64,000 nt of DNA from Tigriopus japonicus (GCA_010645155.1 JAAGOF010000209.1:548452-612451); one strand, 5' to 3'. Shown: positions 33,456 through 45,958, counted from the stretch's first letter. Notes: a model not told the origin generated them from the letters alone. Numbers and translations: made by a program.

Positions 33456-35141
33456 TCACGTCGACTTCAATTTTGGCCCAGATTTCAGTCCATTTTCTAG
33501 AACAGTAATCAGGGTTTCCAGTCCTCTCAGATAGCCTTTATCAGGACCGGAATGAACAATTGGGTCATCCATGAATCCTTTAAATGTACTATGGGCGAAA
33601 TCAATCATCTTGATGATAACATTGTTTGTTTGTGGCTCTTGAGGATCGTCACCGCCACACTGAATGAGGAGTTTATCACCTTCCTCTTTGTCATGAGACA
33701 AACGCTCTTGGGGTTGAGTGTTGCCATGGAAATCCGATTCGAAATTTGACCCTTCGTACACTATCAATAATGAACTGAAATAGAGGAGATTAAGGTTTAA
33801 ATTCCAATTTCCGAGACTCGGGAGCCTAATATTCCCCAACTAGGAGAAACGGCTCTTTTTTGACAAAAGTACATGCAAGGCCTCAATGTCATAAGTAGTC
33901 ACAACAATTGCAAATGGAGATTACTCATCGGAATGGGAAATCTAGACCTCTTTTCCATTTGAACAGTCTGGCAACCCTGAATTTCCTCCAACACAGCCAC
34001 GTCCTATCAAGCTTCCTGTGGACGTGCTTGTTAGTTGACGTAATCACTACTGAATCTTACTAGTAGTCCTATACTTTAAATTTGTATGTTGTAGGGACTG
34101 TGCATTACCTTCCATAAAACCTGTAAGAATCCAAACTGGAGATGGCTTTTTGCAGACCTCTAAGTTGGGAGATTAACTTTCGAACGACATCTGTTCTTAA
34201 GGTCACTCCATCACTGACAAAGCGACAAAGAGCGTCCTCGAAGTCCTGAGCATTGTATTTTCGACCTTTGTACTTGTCTTGTCTCTCATATTTGCCACTT
34301 TGAGGGTCAAACCACAGACTCCCACAACATCGCACTCCCAAGCTAAAGAATGAAACACATTTGATAAAAAGGAACTCTGTACTGCACATTAAGCTAGTGA
34401 TGCGATTAGGTATGATTTTTAAGCCTAGTGTTGCCATATTAGTCCTTGTTTCGTTTTTTTATCAAAAAATCATCTATTTAACCAAATGTGACCTTTCAAA
34501 AAAAAGACCAATTGACAACACTACAGGTTTGGCTCTCATTACTCCATTAAACGGATGAAATTCCCGATTTACCTGGCACTGGTGGAATTGAGACATTTTT
34601 TGGTTTGGCTCTTGATTTTTGCTGAGGTGGCAGAATCACCGTGCATGCGGGTTCCCATTTTAAGGTCTAATACACAAGGATTTTCAAATTGGCTAGTAAG
34701 ATTCTCCATAATCATATACTGGTCGTGCAAGTAAGCTTTCTCCTCGTCCCTAAAAAGGACCACAAGAGAAAAGGTTGCGTGAGATTTTCAAAGAGATTGC
34801 GATGAGCCCTCTTAAAACTATTACCTTAAAAACGATTCTTGGAAAAGCTTCTTGCCGTCAATGACTGCGTAACATTTGGGTAAATACTTCCTGAGCAAGG
34901 AAGGACGTCTTCTATAGAATTCAGCTTCTCGCTCATCATTTTGCTTGCCAATCATCCCTTCACCGATCCATATGAATTTGTTATGCCCGCCAACCTACCA
35001 AGATATGCACTCAAATAAAGGCATGCCATCAATCAACATTAAGTAAATCATGCTCATTCCTACCTGTTTATTGAACTCTACAGGTGATTTCGGTGGCGAA
35101 TAATCGCCCTCATTGAAGTTATCTAGATTTGTTCGACACAT
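33456..35141 (-). CDS. IP6K: Inositol hexakisphosphate kinase (IPK family), 5 exons
   Basis: Exons in order: 35141-35064, 34994-34825, 34749-34573, 34342-34109, 33774-33456. All junctions are GT-AG and total 325 codons. An in-frame TAA just before the ATG supports this start. Family motifs: VGGHNKF (27-33); the inositol-binding signature PxxxDxKxG as PCVLDLKMG (107-115) followed by GTRMHGD; LGVRCCG (143 on); RGLQKAISSLDSYRFYG leading into SSLLIVYEG (220-228); and the metal-binding IDFAH (277-281) with HSGPDKGYLRGLETL. These fit IP6K rather than IPMK or IP3K. The enzyme transfers phosphate from ATP to IP6 to make the pyrophosphate IP7, in nucleus and cytosol. At 325 residues it is shorter than vertebrate IP6Ks (about 410-440), mostly through a compact loop between SSLL and IDFAH. 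A further 5' coding exon cannot be wholly excluded. Confidence 0.93.
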
Positions 35142-37399
35142 CACTTATCTCTTCAAGTTCTCTGAGGTTCTGTCCGACTTTTTCGAGAACAGATTCGTAA
35201 CTGAGAACTTTGTACTAGGGTAAGCTAGTTTTAAGCACGTCCTTTTCTCATGTGGCTTAGCTAAAGTCATAGACTTCATGACGAGATCTAGATAAGACAA
35301 CCCTCCACTCGACAACAATAATTCCCGCCGGTTTAGTGTTATGCAATTCTCGTCACGAAAAAATGGGCTTTTTTTTCCTGCAATAGAGATCAATCACAAT
35401 GAAAAACTGAGATCACCATATGAATTTATCTTATCTACTAGAATTCATGTGGCAGTACATTTCTGCCAAACCAAACTCAAGAAGGTTCCTGAAGACGCAC
35501 CTGAATGAAAACGAACTCAAACTGGTTTTAGAGTTGGTTCCTTTTAAAAAGACGAATGTACTATCATGGATTTTGCTTCGATAGAACGGCCCGGAAACTT
35601 ACGCCGTTCCAAGGAAAACGATGCGGTTTTTATTCTTTGTGAGACAATCGTTAAGAAAAGGCGTCATTGAATTTTGTCATTTTTGGTTGTGTGATGGATT
35701 TACGTTTCTCGTAAACACGACAATTGCTTTAAAGATTAATCTCTGTTTCATTGTTGGCTAGTGTTCGTTTCTTTTTTCTCTTTACTTCAAAACTTAATTG
35801 ATCAATGAGTAACAACAAAACATCTTTAAGTGCTCTCCAAGGGCTGCAGAATCTAATTTCTCACTCGAGAGATTTTTATGAGGAAATTTCTACTAATGAT
35901 CTAAACACACCATCTCTCCGTTCTTTGCTCAGGATTCAATGAATACTTGAAGAGATTAATTGGATTAGTATTAAGGCTATTTTTGTTATCAAATAGAGTG
36001 TTATAATTGTAACCATTTTTAATCCAAATTTTAATTACTTAATTACACCGCAAGTCTGCCTTGCTTCTAAACAAGGGATTCTTATCGTCTTATCTCGATG
36101 GTTGAAAAGTTTTCAACAACAAACAAGAAAAATTTTCATTCGAGTTGTTAACTTTTTTTGAGTTTTAAAGTTTTAAAACCTTTTCCTGAATAGTGTTTGG
36201 CAATTCTTACACAGTTGAGCCATAAAAAAGGTGCAAAAGCTTTCAAGATACAAGATTCATTTTGCTTTTGTTAAAGCAATCATTTCAACCAATCGAATCA
36301 ATTTGAAGGCTGTTTCTTCAATTAAAAAACACTTGTGTCTGATATGTAACAATCAATATTCACGTAATTGCTAAACAATAACATGTGACTTGCTTATTGA
36401 AACATCTATTGACAAGTACATTTAAAACTGATTCACCTATGAAAAATGAAACTCGCACAAATTTTATCCATGGATAAAACGTACAACTGAAATGACAATA
36501 AAAAAAACACCAAACTGAGATTTTGAAACCTGAAAATCAATCAATACTGTAAAAAATACTAGCGCCATCTAGAGGAATAATTTTCCGTCAAAATGTTACA
36601 TTGAACATAATCACGAAATAAGTAGAAAAAGTGAAAGGAAACACAGTATTTATTATCCATTTACGTAAGGTCAAGGTGGTTAATCTGATTCTACGAATCA
36701 AAAATACGCCGTCATTTCTGACGGCATATTAGATTTTCTCAGTTTTATGGCCATCATTTTCACGATAAGGTTTTCGGTTATTTCCAGTTAGTAGTAATCG
36801 CTTTACCAAAATTGAACCTCTAGTTCAAGGTCGAAACTCTTCGCTCACAAAGCTCTGACGCAAAAGAAAAAATACCGTTGACGCTGTTGTAAACCTAAAC
36901 ACCTGTTTTGCCGTTTGTCTCGACGACCCAACGAATTCGTGTCTTGAAATTCTCCTCCGAGCTATAAGAGTACACGAACGGGTTGTTATTTTTTACACCT
37001 TCGAGCTCATTAATCTAGAAGAAGCGATTCATTCGATGAAATCATCTTTTCCAGATTACCGATTTGTTTGCCCAAAAGTACGCACAGGGATAGGCATAAA
37101 CACTAGTGTCTTGAGCGAGTTATCTTAAAGTGCAAGCCTTGTGAACGGGACAAAAGAGATGCCAAAGAATATGCTATATCTCAAAAAAACTTATACTGGA
37201 TGTTCGAGTTTTCAGGTTTTATAGACTCTTTCAGTTCAGTCTGTATGAGCACCCTTTTTCATTTCAGGTAAGGTAGATAGTTTAAAAGGATCAGATGAAG
37301 TGGTTAAGGGATCCAGAATGAATCTAAATGAATATTCAACCACTTTCCATATTTTGCACTTTGGGGCAAATCTGCCGCTTTTTGGTCCAATAACAACAC
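35142..37399. other. Upstream of IP6K; no gene recognised
   Basis: Presumably contains the IP6K promoter and 5' leader near 35142-35400, but no clear TATA or Inr is seen. A small perfect hairpin GCCGTCA-TTTC-TGACGGC lies near 36708-36725. Confidence 0.5.
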
Positions 37400-37893
37400 T
37401 TTTAGGGCTCTATACGCCTTACAATTTTTGACAAAATCCTTGCGTTTTTCAGGTCTAAGGATGACAAAAAAAACATATTTTAATAGCTTTGACAAATTTT
37501 TCCAAGACACTGAAGCAAAATGAGCATTATTTTGTGCTTGCCACTTTCTCAAAACTAATTTATTTCTTTACATATTTTTTAACATTTCTTTTTGTGCAAG
37601 TTTTAAAAAGTGGCTCTTTACGCCTTACGGTTTTTGACAAAATCCTTGCGCTTTTCAGGTCCAAGAATGGCAAAAAACTTGCATGTTTGACCTTTAAAAT
37701 CTCTTCATTTACCTCTGATTTTATTGGTGTCAAATAAAACCATGTTTTAACAAACATATTCTATTAGCTTTGGCAAATTTTTCCAAGACACTGAAATAAA
37801 ATGAGCATGATTTTGTGCTTGCCACTTTCTCAAAACAAATTTGTTTCTTTACATATTTTTTAACATTTCATTTAGTGCAATTTTTAAGAAGTC
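37400..37893. repeat. Tandem duplication, units of about 210 and 280 bp
   Basis: TACGCCTTACAATTTTTGAC and onward at about 37410 recurs near 37620. Both units share TTTTCCAAGACACTGAA and TGTGCTTGCCACTTTCTC. The second unit has an extra stretch of about 80 bp (near 37680-37755). Non-coding. Confidence 0.85.
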
Positions 37894-39124
37894 CAAAAGA
37901 TTGCGTTTCAGGACCAAAAATACTAGAATTGGATGTGGCTGTTCCCCAAGAAATTTACTCTCGAGATCCTTGGAACAATTTTTATTCACCCTGATCCATT
38001 CTTTTTCTCTCTATTAAGTGAACAGAGCATTGCCAAAAATTGCACTCACTTTATGGAAAGTTGACTATTCAAATTACGATGGTGTGAACTCATTAGTAAA
38101 AAAATCGAAAGTGCTGAGAAGAAGTTGCAAGTGTATTTTCAAAACAGGGAATTTTTATTTTAGTCATCAAACAGCACTAAGAATTGAAAACTGAAAAATG
38201 GCACAAATGTGGTTGAGGCATTTCTCAAAGTTCACTAATTTACCAAACATGATGTCAGAAATGGTTTTTTTTTTCATTCATGGTTGAGTTTTGATTAAGT
38301 TTAGAATAAAACTAATAATATTAGGACTTAAACATTGTATTGGAGTTCTAAAAACACTCATTTGTGTGTTTTCATTAGATGAATCCTGAACTTTTATTTA
38401 ACTATATTTTCCTAACTTTTCCATTACTTAAATGTTCTCTACTCCCTAAAACACATCGAAGTGCTACCATATTAGAGATTTCCAGGCATTTCATAGCGTA
38501 GACTTACTTTACCAAAATAACAGCTTAGCTTTGCCAACTTTTTAAAAACGTTTTTCATAGTTTTTTCTACTGTTTTCCTTGTTCTACTAATTACTGTAAA
38601 CATATCTGTAAATATGTCTTCACTTATGGTTCCACATGTTGACAGGTAAGATTTTTGAGTCCCTAATAATCGATGTTTGAATGAAGAGGCGCAAAGTTCC
38701 TCAAAAAATCCCTTTTTGGTCATGTTGATTAGTTGTTAAGAGTATTCGGACTTATGAAGTGAACCAGAAAAATAATCAAAATGCAGGGTTCCCCATAAAT
38801 GCGGCACCATAACATGTATTAATATTGCGCCAGAACTATAGGTCCTAAGCCAAAGCAACCTCTTGTATGTTGTCGGACGCCGTCAGCTTTTTCAAAATAT
38901 GGGCACTTTTCACACCCTTTTCAGCATGTCCCCACCCTAAGAACATTGAGTTCTTGCAAGACCAAGCCATGATCCTGGCCCTTAACAAGGATAAGAAAGT
39001 GACCGCCAGATTGCCAACACTGTGGGTGACCACCTCAATTTTTCCAGAAGGTATTGATGATTCGAAAGGGCCAAGGTAAAGACACCCTAGTCTCCATGGC
39101 TAGGGAAGGCCAAGGTTCAAGGCC
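37894..39124. other. No gene recognised
   Basis: AT-rich to about 38,840, then a GC-richer stretch (38,840-39,080) with open frames on both strands that may be part of the mariner-derived block that follows. Confidence 0.4.
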
Positions 39125-39448
39125 ATGTTAAAGAACTTTCGGATGGTGAAAGATATGGCAAGGAAAACACGCAAATGTTCTCTGATCCTAGTAGAGCGCC
39201 TCATTACGGTTTTTGGACTGAAGTCCATGTCCACCATGAACAGGCCACTCCTATTTAAGTCCATCACTGACAATAAAGTGGAAAGGTGCCAGAAGCTGAA
39301 GGAGTGGTTCACCACAAATGAGGACAGGTGAGGAGCCAAGATAGTGGTCATATGGATTGATGAGAAGATCTTTGTCATGGATCAACTTGCTAACAGGAGG
39401 AACAGGAGGTTCTTGGCCAAAAAGAGCGACGTGAACCTGCAGGTGTGA
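39125..39448 (+). pseudogene. Mariner transposase relic (middle part)
   Basis: Reads MARKTRKCSLILVERL, NRPLLFKSITDNKVERCQK, a TGA, then GAKIVVIWIDEKIFVMDQ and LANRRNRRFLAKKSDVN. The IDEKIF block holds the first catalytic Asp of mariner/maT transposases. The in-frame stop and missing ends make it dead. It corresponds to the part deleted from the relic at 41736-43488 and may be from the same family. Confidence 0.75.
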
Positions 39449-39774
39449 TGCCAATTTTGACTCGGAAGTTTGTCACTGTTAAAAAGGACAAGTTGTATTG
39501 AACTTTTGGAAAAGACCTAAACAGGGACCAAATTGGCAACACTCGAACTAGTTCGATTTTGAGTTTCACCCATAGTTATAAACATGGATTTCAAGTTGGC
39601 AGTGCTGCTTTATTTTATGGCAGATAAGGTCTATTGATTGTGGAAAAGTTTAGTTGTGGTCGGGTTATTGACCCTAAAAACCAAAATGGCAAAACTCTGC
39701 CACAAATCCAACTCGAAACACATCAGTACTGGCAATACAAGGTCTCTGCTGATATTTTTCTCGGTTCATGGCAG

Positions 39775-40300
39775 GAATTACTGGTGATGGCATAATTTTT
39801 GGCTGGGAAAAAAATTCGGAACACAGGTGTTTCTGATGAACGTGCAAGGTAGCTAAAACGAAGATTCAGGCCTGGTAATTGTAACAATTCCTGTCTTCTC
39901 TACGGAACTTGAAGTTGGAATAGCAATTCTTGACGTTTTTCGTAAAAAAATATCTTTTATTGCTTTATCTAAAATTTCACCAGATAAATTGAGAGGGCTC
40001 TTCCAATCTTTGAATCAGGAATGCCCGACTTTGAATAACAAGATGGTCAGAGGAGATCAGTTACTGAGGCAACTGAACGTAAAAACAAATATTTTGTTTA
40101 ACTGAAGGCTTCCAAGTTCTCCTTTTGCTTGTAAATTACTTTGCAATTCTTCTTAACGTATGTTAAACATGCCATTGCTCTTAAATGCACCATTTCTCGA
40201 AAATCTGACCCTTGAAAACTGAGACATATTTTTGGCAAGCCTAAACTGCTAACGGCAGCAGGTCTTTAAAATGATACGGTAATTGCTCCCCTTGAGCATC
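39775..40300. repeat. Dispersed repeat of about 520 bp, copy 1
   Basis: Collinear and about 80% identical with 55950-56475, in the same orientation. Shared blocks include CAGGCCTGGTAATTG, TTTGAATAACAAGATGG, CATGCCATTGCTCTTAAATG and CTGCTAACGGCAGCAGGTC. Its class is unknown and no termini could be defined. The following 40301-41571 shows no gene. Confidence 0.85.
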
Positions 40301-41800
40301 AAGTTATTGCTTATTGAATCCTTGTTCAATGTATATTCAAAGGTAAGAGTTCTCTGATATAGGGACGAGAGAAACCTTGATTAAAAGTCCCAACCCTGTG
40401 TCAGCGTCTTTCTTTGTACTGTTCTTCAATCTGCGTTTGAAGGTCGAGATTACTGCACTTGTTTGCCATTTACAGTTTATGCGTCTAGAAGAAAAAAAAT
40501 AGCAAAACAAGGGAAGAACAACTTCAATTGTTTGAGTCATGAAAACTGGTATCAAGCAGATTTTGCTGATATAAGGCGATGGGGGGATGTGCCTTATCAA
40601 CTTAAGTCCTCCTTGAAGCTTAAAACGTATCATGGAATGTCTTCGAACTAAGGACATTGTTTCTAGGAGCTCGATGCAAATTTCAAAGAATCGCTTTTAG
40701 GTTGTTTGAAGACTTGGAATCGAATGAGTCAACATCAAACGAGATCAATTTTCTAGGAGAGCCTCTCATATACTGTGCGTTTTAGTTTGATGTTCTAATA
40801 GTCATTTCAACAGTTTGAAATATTTTATACCTGCTTGCCTGAGGTCTTTTTCGGGACAATGGATCATCCTTGAAGTTTTATGGTGGCCTCGAGATTGTAG
40901 AAAGCACGCCAATAAAGTGATTTGATTAGAAACAGCCATCATCTAAAAAAGCCGATGTTTCCCCATCTATCGTGTCCCTTTTGAGCGAAAGTGAAATAAA
41001 AAATTGGGAATTAAAATGGGATGAGATGATTTAAAACTTTTTTTGGGGATTGAGTCCCCGTGTCGTTGGACAAAGGCGAAAATATTTTTCACAACTATTG
41101 AGCGTGAAAATATGTGGTTTTTGGAAGTCTAAAAAGTGATTTTTATGAAGCCAAAATGGCGTTTTTTTTTTTTGATAAAAATAGGGAAATTCAGGTATAT
41201 TCAAAATAGGAATGATTATCAAGAAGGTTTTCAAAAAGTTCTGTTACTGGGTGAGGTTTTCTCACTAAATTGAAAAACATCAACAAAACTTACAAACTTT
41301 TAAAATGGTTGCATTGTATTGAAGCATACACGGCATATCCAGGGTTGGTTAATGTAGACTTGACCATATTCACCGAAAACTGTCAGAGCGTCTTTAACAA
41401 ATATTTATTCGACGTCGACGAAGGTTTGACGACAATTTTTTGGGAGGTCTGATCACAAAACGATCATAGTAAATAGATGATACAAAAATAAAAATCGAGG
41501 ATTCACACCCTAAAAAAAATTTCTCTTGCGTCATTGGACACTTTTACTGTATGCTTTACAATTTATTTATACCGGGTGCGTCAAAATCCGCGGTACACTT
41601 TCAAAAGTCGCCATAGCTATAGGTGGGCACTTTTTTGGTGCTTTTTGAAGTTTAGAACTAGGAACATGCGTGTATTGAGCATTTGAACACGGCCGTGTGT
41701 TTTGATTTCTCGTTTTTAAACACTTCACGACAACAATGTCTGAACTTACCCAAAAAGTTGTCAAACGCCTTGAGGTTGGCATCAGTGGGAAGGACATCAT

Positions 41801-42941
41801 TAGGGACGGGCAGAAAGTGTAAATAATCTTACCCTTTTAGTTACCAAAAGTTGCGAAAAAAATATGCCCAAAAGTGCAAAACAAAGTGCAGAAAAATGTT
41901 GAAAGTGCAAATAAATGTCAAAAAAGAGCAAATAAATGTCAAAAAAAAGAGCAAATAAATGTCAAAAAGAGCAAAAAAGTGTCAAAAAGAGCAAATAGGT
42001 GTCAGAAAAGAGCAAAGAAATGTCAAAAAAGAGAGCAAATAACTTGCATTTGGACTTAAAACGTCAATCATGGAGTACCCACGGCTCCTAATTGAGCAGG
42101 AGAAGTCATTTACAAGTTCTAAAGACATTTGAGACGAATTTGAGGTGAAGAGACAATGCCGCACAAGTAATGGAGTTCTATTAATTAGGTCACTAGCAAA
42201 AAGGATGTAAAGTCATGAAAAATCCTCTAGTCAACAATCTTCTGAATTTTTCATTCCTAAGGTGGTCTCATGGATGTATGTACCTAAATTATTGTCGAAA
42301 TATATTTAGCAATTGTTTTATATAGCTTTACATCACTCCGTTTTTGTCCTTCAAGTTGTTCAAAAATAGACATTTAAATTTGAACAGAAAAATACCCTTG
42401 TGTGCCTAGCAATTGCATCAAAGAAAATAGTCATAAATGTGTTTGAAGCATGTTTTTAGTGACACTACTTCAATATTTGGCCCATGGCCTAATTACCAGA
42501 ACTCAATTTCAAATGTGGCATTCATTGTCTCTTCACATGTATATTGTTTGTAGATCCTTCCATTACCATAACATGAGTTTTTTTAGGTTTCCTATATGTT
42601 GGTTGCATGCCATGAGATTCTTTTGTCTAATCTTTAGTTTAGTAAACAGGATGTTATAGTTAAAGCCAAGATGGTGAATAAAGTGTGAGGTTTGCGTGTG
42701 AAATGCACATATTTCTTCAAGGTGCTAGGAATGGTTGACTGCAACTGCAAGCTTTTTCGACTAGTTCAAAATTTGATCTTGAAACTAAAAATTCTTTCAA
42801 AAGCCACTACATTTTCTTAACAATTTGTCAATTTTAGCCAAAAACGTAAATAAAAAGTGCAAATAAAGGTGAAAAGTGCAAAAGTGCAGAAAAATGGGTT
42901 TATGTTACCAAAAATCTTTTTACACTATTTGCCCGTCCCTA
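41801..42941. mobile_element. hAT-type non-autonomous element inside the mariner relic
   Basis: Begins TAGGGACGGGCA and ends TTGCCCGTCCCTA, with perfect 8-bp duplications GACATCAT at 41793-41800 and 42942-42949. Length 1,141 bp. It contains a minisatellite near its left end and no transposase. Confidence 0.92.
41909..42053. repeat. Minisatellite of about 20-23 bp units inside the hAT element
   Basis: Six to seven copies of AAATAAATGTCAAAAAGAGC with length variation in the A run. This gives lysine-rich frames that are not genes. Confidence 0.85.
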
Positions 42942-44092
42942 GACATCATGAACAACTTTGTGGTCACCAGAAACTTCGTCTACCGGGCCAAAAAGTTGTT
43001 TCAAGAGACAGGAGGCTTCAAGAAGAGAGAAAACGGCGGCGCACATCGGGGGATGGGAAGAGGTTTGGCAAGTGGATCAATGGGACCTTGGACAGCCACG
43101 GGTACATTGAGATCTTGGACAAGGAGGTCCTCACGTGGTTGGACCTAGGGCAGGGGAAACTACGTTTTCACCCAAGATGGTGTGTGATTGTCAAACATCA
43201 AAGCTGACGCAGAAGTTCCTGGAGGAGAAGCTGGGATCAGGAGAGTTTTGGTCCAAGTCATTGTTGCCACCACCATCACCAAACCTGGAGCCTCTTTATT
43301 TCAGCACCTGGGTGCATGTGGAAAGCAAGGCCTGTAGCACCAGTCACAACAGTGTCGCCGCCATGAAGTCCGCCGTCGACGAGGTGTGGGCCGACATGCC
43401 CGAAGTAGACGTGGCCAAGGCTTGCAAGGCATTCAGGCACTGTGTGGAGAAGTGCATTGCAGCAGATGGAGGTGTTTGGGAGAAATAATTATTCATTGCC
43501 AAGCAATAAAGAGATTTTCATCAGTAAAAAAGTTGTTCAATATTATTTCTTGATGCTAGCTACTGTTGAATGAAATGTTTCGAAATGTACCGCGGATTCC
43601 GACGCACCCGGTATAAATAAAATTGATAATAATTCTCAATGAAATCAGTCCTGAAATTCCCCATTCAAGTTAGGCAATCAACCACATCATTTAAAAGGGG
43701 AGTGACTAGTGAAAATTGAATTAGTTATGACTGGTATTTTAAGAAGCATTCTGACCCAGAGACAGAGTCTGATACTTGGGAACAAGAGACAACCAAAACT
43801 GCCAAGTTTAGAGCATCTATAACCTAAAAAAAATATTTTTTTATTCAATGGACACTTTTACTGTTAACTTTATAATTTGAAAGGTTCAACTTTAGCATTT
43901 AAAAGAAATCCTTCAGGGCCCCTTGAAATATCTCAGGCTCCCTTTATAGACCCTGACCCCAGTTTAAGAACCACTGTTAAAAAGAATTTAGTCCAATAAG
44001 TCAATTCCACATAAAAAAAATAAGAGATTAAGATAGAAATTGCCTCTCGATTGTCTTTGAGTGGTATTTGTAATTTTGATACGTCATTGTGC

Positions 44093-44557
44093 GGAGGGGG
44101 TGAGGCATGGCGTAGTGCGTACTGCGTCGGTTTGTCGTGCGGATAGCTGGGGTTCAATTACCGGCCGACTGCCACCCTCAAAACTCAACTCTTCGGAGTC
44201 AAAATTTAGCATTTGAACCGTCTTTCAAATGCAACACACAACTTTCCAAACTCAACTCTTCCGAGTCAAAATTTAGCATTGAACTGTCTTTCAATGCCAA
44301 AAACTAGGCAAGCCCCGGTTCGATCCCGGGCTTGCCGAGTCCTAGTGACCTGTGGTATTAAGTTACATGCAGAAGTCACGGCCCTTGACGGCTTAAATGG
44401 GGCGAACCTGGGGTCATTCCCGAGGGTGAGGTAAAAATTAATGCTTGCTTGTTAGCTTGTCCAAGTGGCGCGGCAATACCCCCATATGGCGGACAGCCTC
44501 TATCAGATCGCAGCTGCGAAGCTGCGTTCTGACTCCTCAACAAACAAACAAACAAAC
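44093..44557 (+). mobile_element. Composite SINE with two tRNA-like parts
   Basis: The head has A box TGGCGTAGTGCG (44109-44120) and B box GGTTCAATTA (44151-44160). Next come two copies of a 67-bp unit (44181 and 44248), then a second tRNA-like stretch with GGTTCGATCC (44317-44326). After this is the same body as the minus-strand SINE at 16900 (GTGGTATTAAGTTACATG, AGTCACGGC), a GCAGCTGCGAAGCTGC hairpin, and a CAAA-repeat tail ending at 44557. Confidence 0.75.
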
Positions 44558-45097
44558 GTCAATGTGCGGAATTTCATCCAATATAAAGCCCTGTTTATAT
44601 TGGCAACCCAAAAGTAGACTTTCTCCAAATCATCAACTAAACTTTTTGAATCTTGAAGGAGTTCCAATATGGCAAATGATATGTTTTGATTTGCATCCAA
44701 TGGATGCTTTTATTGCCTTAAAACTAGTCTGCATGAATAACCGATTTCCCAACCTGACCCTCTGTAACCAAATGGGCATCTTTCAACATGCTTTGATTAG
44801 TGACAGTATTCATCTTTTTTCTCATCCAAGATCAAAACCTTGTTGGGGGTTTCCCTCAGATGCAGGATAATGTTTATCATTATCATTACTGAAGTGTTCA
44901 ATGCTCAATGACAAGAGGATAAAGATCATGCTCCAGATCAAGACTCACTAGTTGATCCATCAACAAAATGCATTCAATCTTTGTCCAATTACCTGCAAAT
45001 ATTGGACTAGCCCCATTCCAGTCTAATGATTTGACAAAAATTCTCTAACCACCTGTAAACTTGTGCCTACTTGCATTGATGTTTTTTCAACTTGGAC

Positions 45098-45117
45098 TAT
45101 AAAAGTATCATCAGTCT
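45098..45117 (+). promoter_or_regulatory. TATA box and Inr-like motif of the interrupted galaxin-like copy
   Basis: TATAAAA at 45098-45104, with TCAGT at 45111-45115. The spacing is only 15 bp, too close for a standard TATA-Inr pair, so the start may lie about 30 bp downstream of the TATA, at about 45128. Confidence 0.4.
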
Positions 45118-45414
45118 CCAATGTCATTATCCAAGTTTGCACCGCCGAAAGTGGAACACTGCAGCAATATGATTGGAACCATCCTCATCACTACTTTCAT
45201 CATGGCACCACCCTATTCTGGTTTTGCCTTGGGATCCAGCAACGATGTCAATGGCAGCCCATAGAGGTCTAAAGCACAGGGCGGATATACGGAATTTTCT
45301 GTTGGATGAGTTACAGCTGCTGAAGAGCCAAGGTTGCAGGTGAAAACTTGATATTCCCGAAGATTATTACTTAAGTTGTGCCCAAACAAACAACAAGTGA
45401 CCCTGACTTCAACC

Positions 45415-45958
45415 TAGGGATGGGTGACAGCGGCAATTTTGCCCTCGACTCCGACACCGACACCGCAAGGTTGACACCCACGCCGACACCGGCACCTGTG
45501 TTGAAGTTGCCAATCAAAGTGGTGGTGTCGACACTGACACAGATAGCATGTTACTCATAATTAAGTCAAACAAAATGTGCCCTTTTGGACTGTAATATGG
45601 AGCACCAGTTTTGACACACCTACGCATTCTAAAGACATTTAAGTCCATGTTAGTACAACATAAATTTGAGAGAGGGAAAATAAGCTTACATTTTACAAAA
45701 CCCTAGCTGGGTGTGTGATTTTCTTGCATTGCGTTTGTGTTTATGATGGAACCAAAAATGATGATATTGGATTTTGTTTAGTCCTTCACATTTACAATCA
45801 AAATTGGGATCAAGTTTTTGGGCGGGCAGTACGTTCTTCAAAAACTCTTGCAGCCTTAAAATGTCGGCACCAGAGACCTGGTATTGATGCCGACACCGAA
45901 AGCCCAAAAAGTTGGTGTCAACACCTTGGCACCGACACCGGCTTCTCGTCCACCCCTA
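45415..45958. mobile_element. hAT-type non-autonomous element, 544 bp
   Basis: Begins TAGGGATGGG and ends CCACCCCTA, with perfect 8-bp duplications CTTCAACC at 45407-45414 and 45959-45966. Both ends carry CGACACCGACACC-like repeats. It is nested in the insert that splits the galaxin-like paralogue. Confidence 0.9.

Larger units (their letters stand above)
41736..43488 (+). pseudogene. Mariner transposase pseudogene, split and internally deleted
   Basis: The frame begins MSELTQKVVKRLEVGISGKD and, after removal of the hAT insertion, continues in phase with NNFVVTRNFVYRAKKLFQET. It then jumps to NGTLDSHGYIEILDKEVL, so the first catalytic Asp region is deleted. YVFTQDG (second Asp) is present only in a shifted frame before a stop. 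The C-terminal block reads PPPSPNLEPLYFSTW, where the third Asp is lost, and ends VAKACKAFRHCVEKC up to the TAA. The family resembles the intact element at 25875 (shared VKACKAFR-like tail) but is a different lineage. Confidence 0.82.
41572..43611 (+). mobile_element. Dead mariner-type transposon interrupted by a hAT element
   Basis: Ends CCGGGTGCGTCAAAATCCGC and GCGGATTCCGACGCACCCGG are inverted repeats (two mismatches), flanked by TA. Beyond the TA, the AATTTATTTATA-like flanks are themselves inverted. Without the inner insertion the element is about 0.9 kb. Confidence 0.8.

Noticed and set aside
41874..42059. Lysine- and glutamine-rich open frame
   Set aside because: Translation of the minisatellite inside the hAT element.
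44313..44336. Possible tRNA gene around GGTTCGATCC
   Set aside because: No complete cloverleaf. It belongs to the SINE body.
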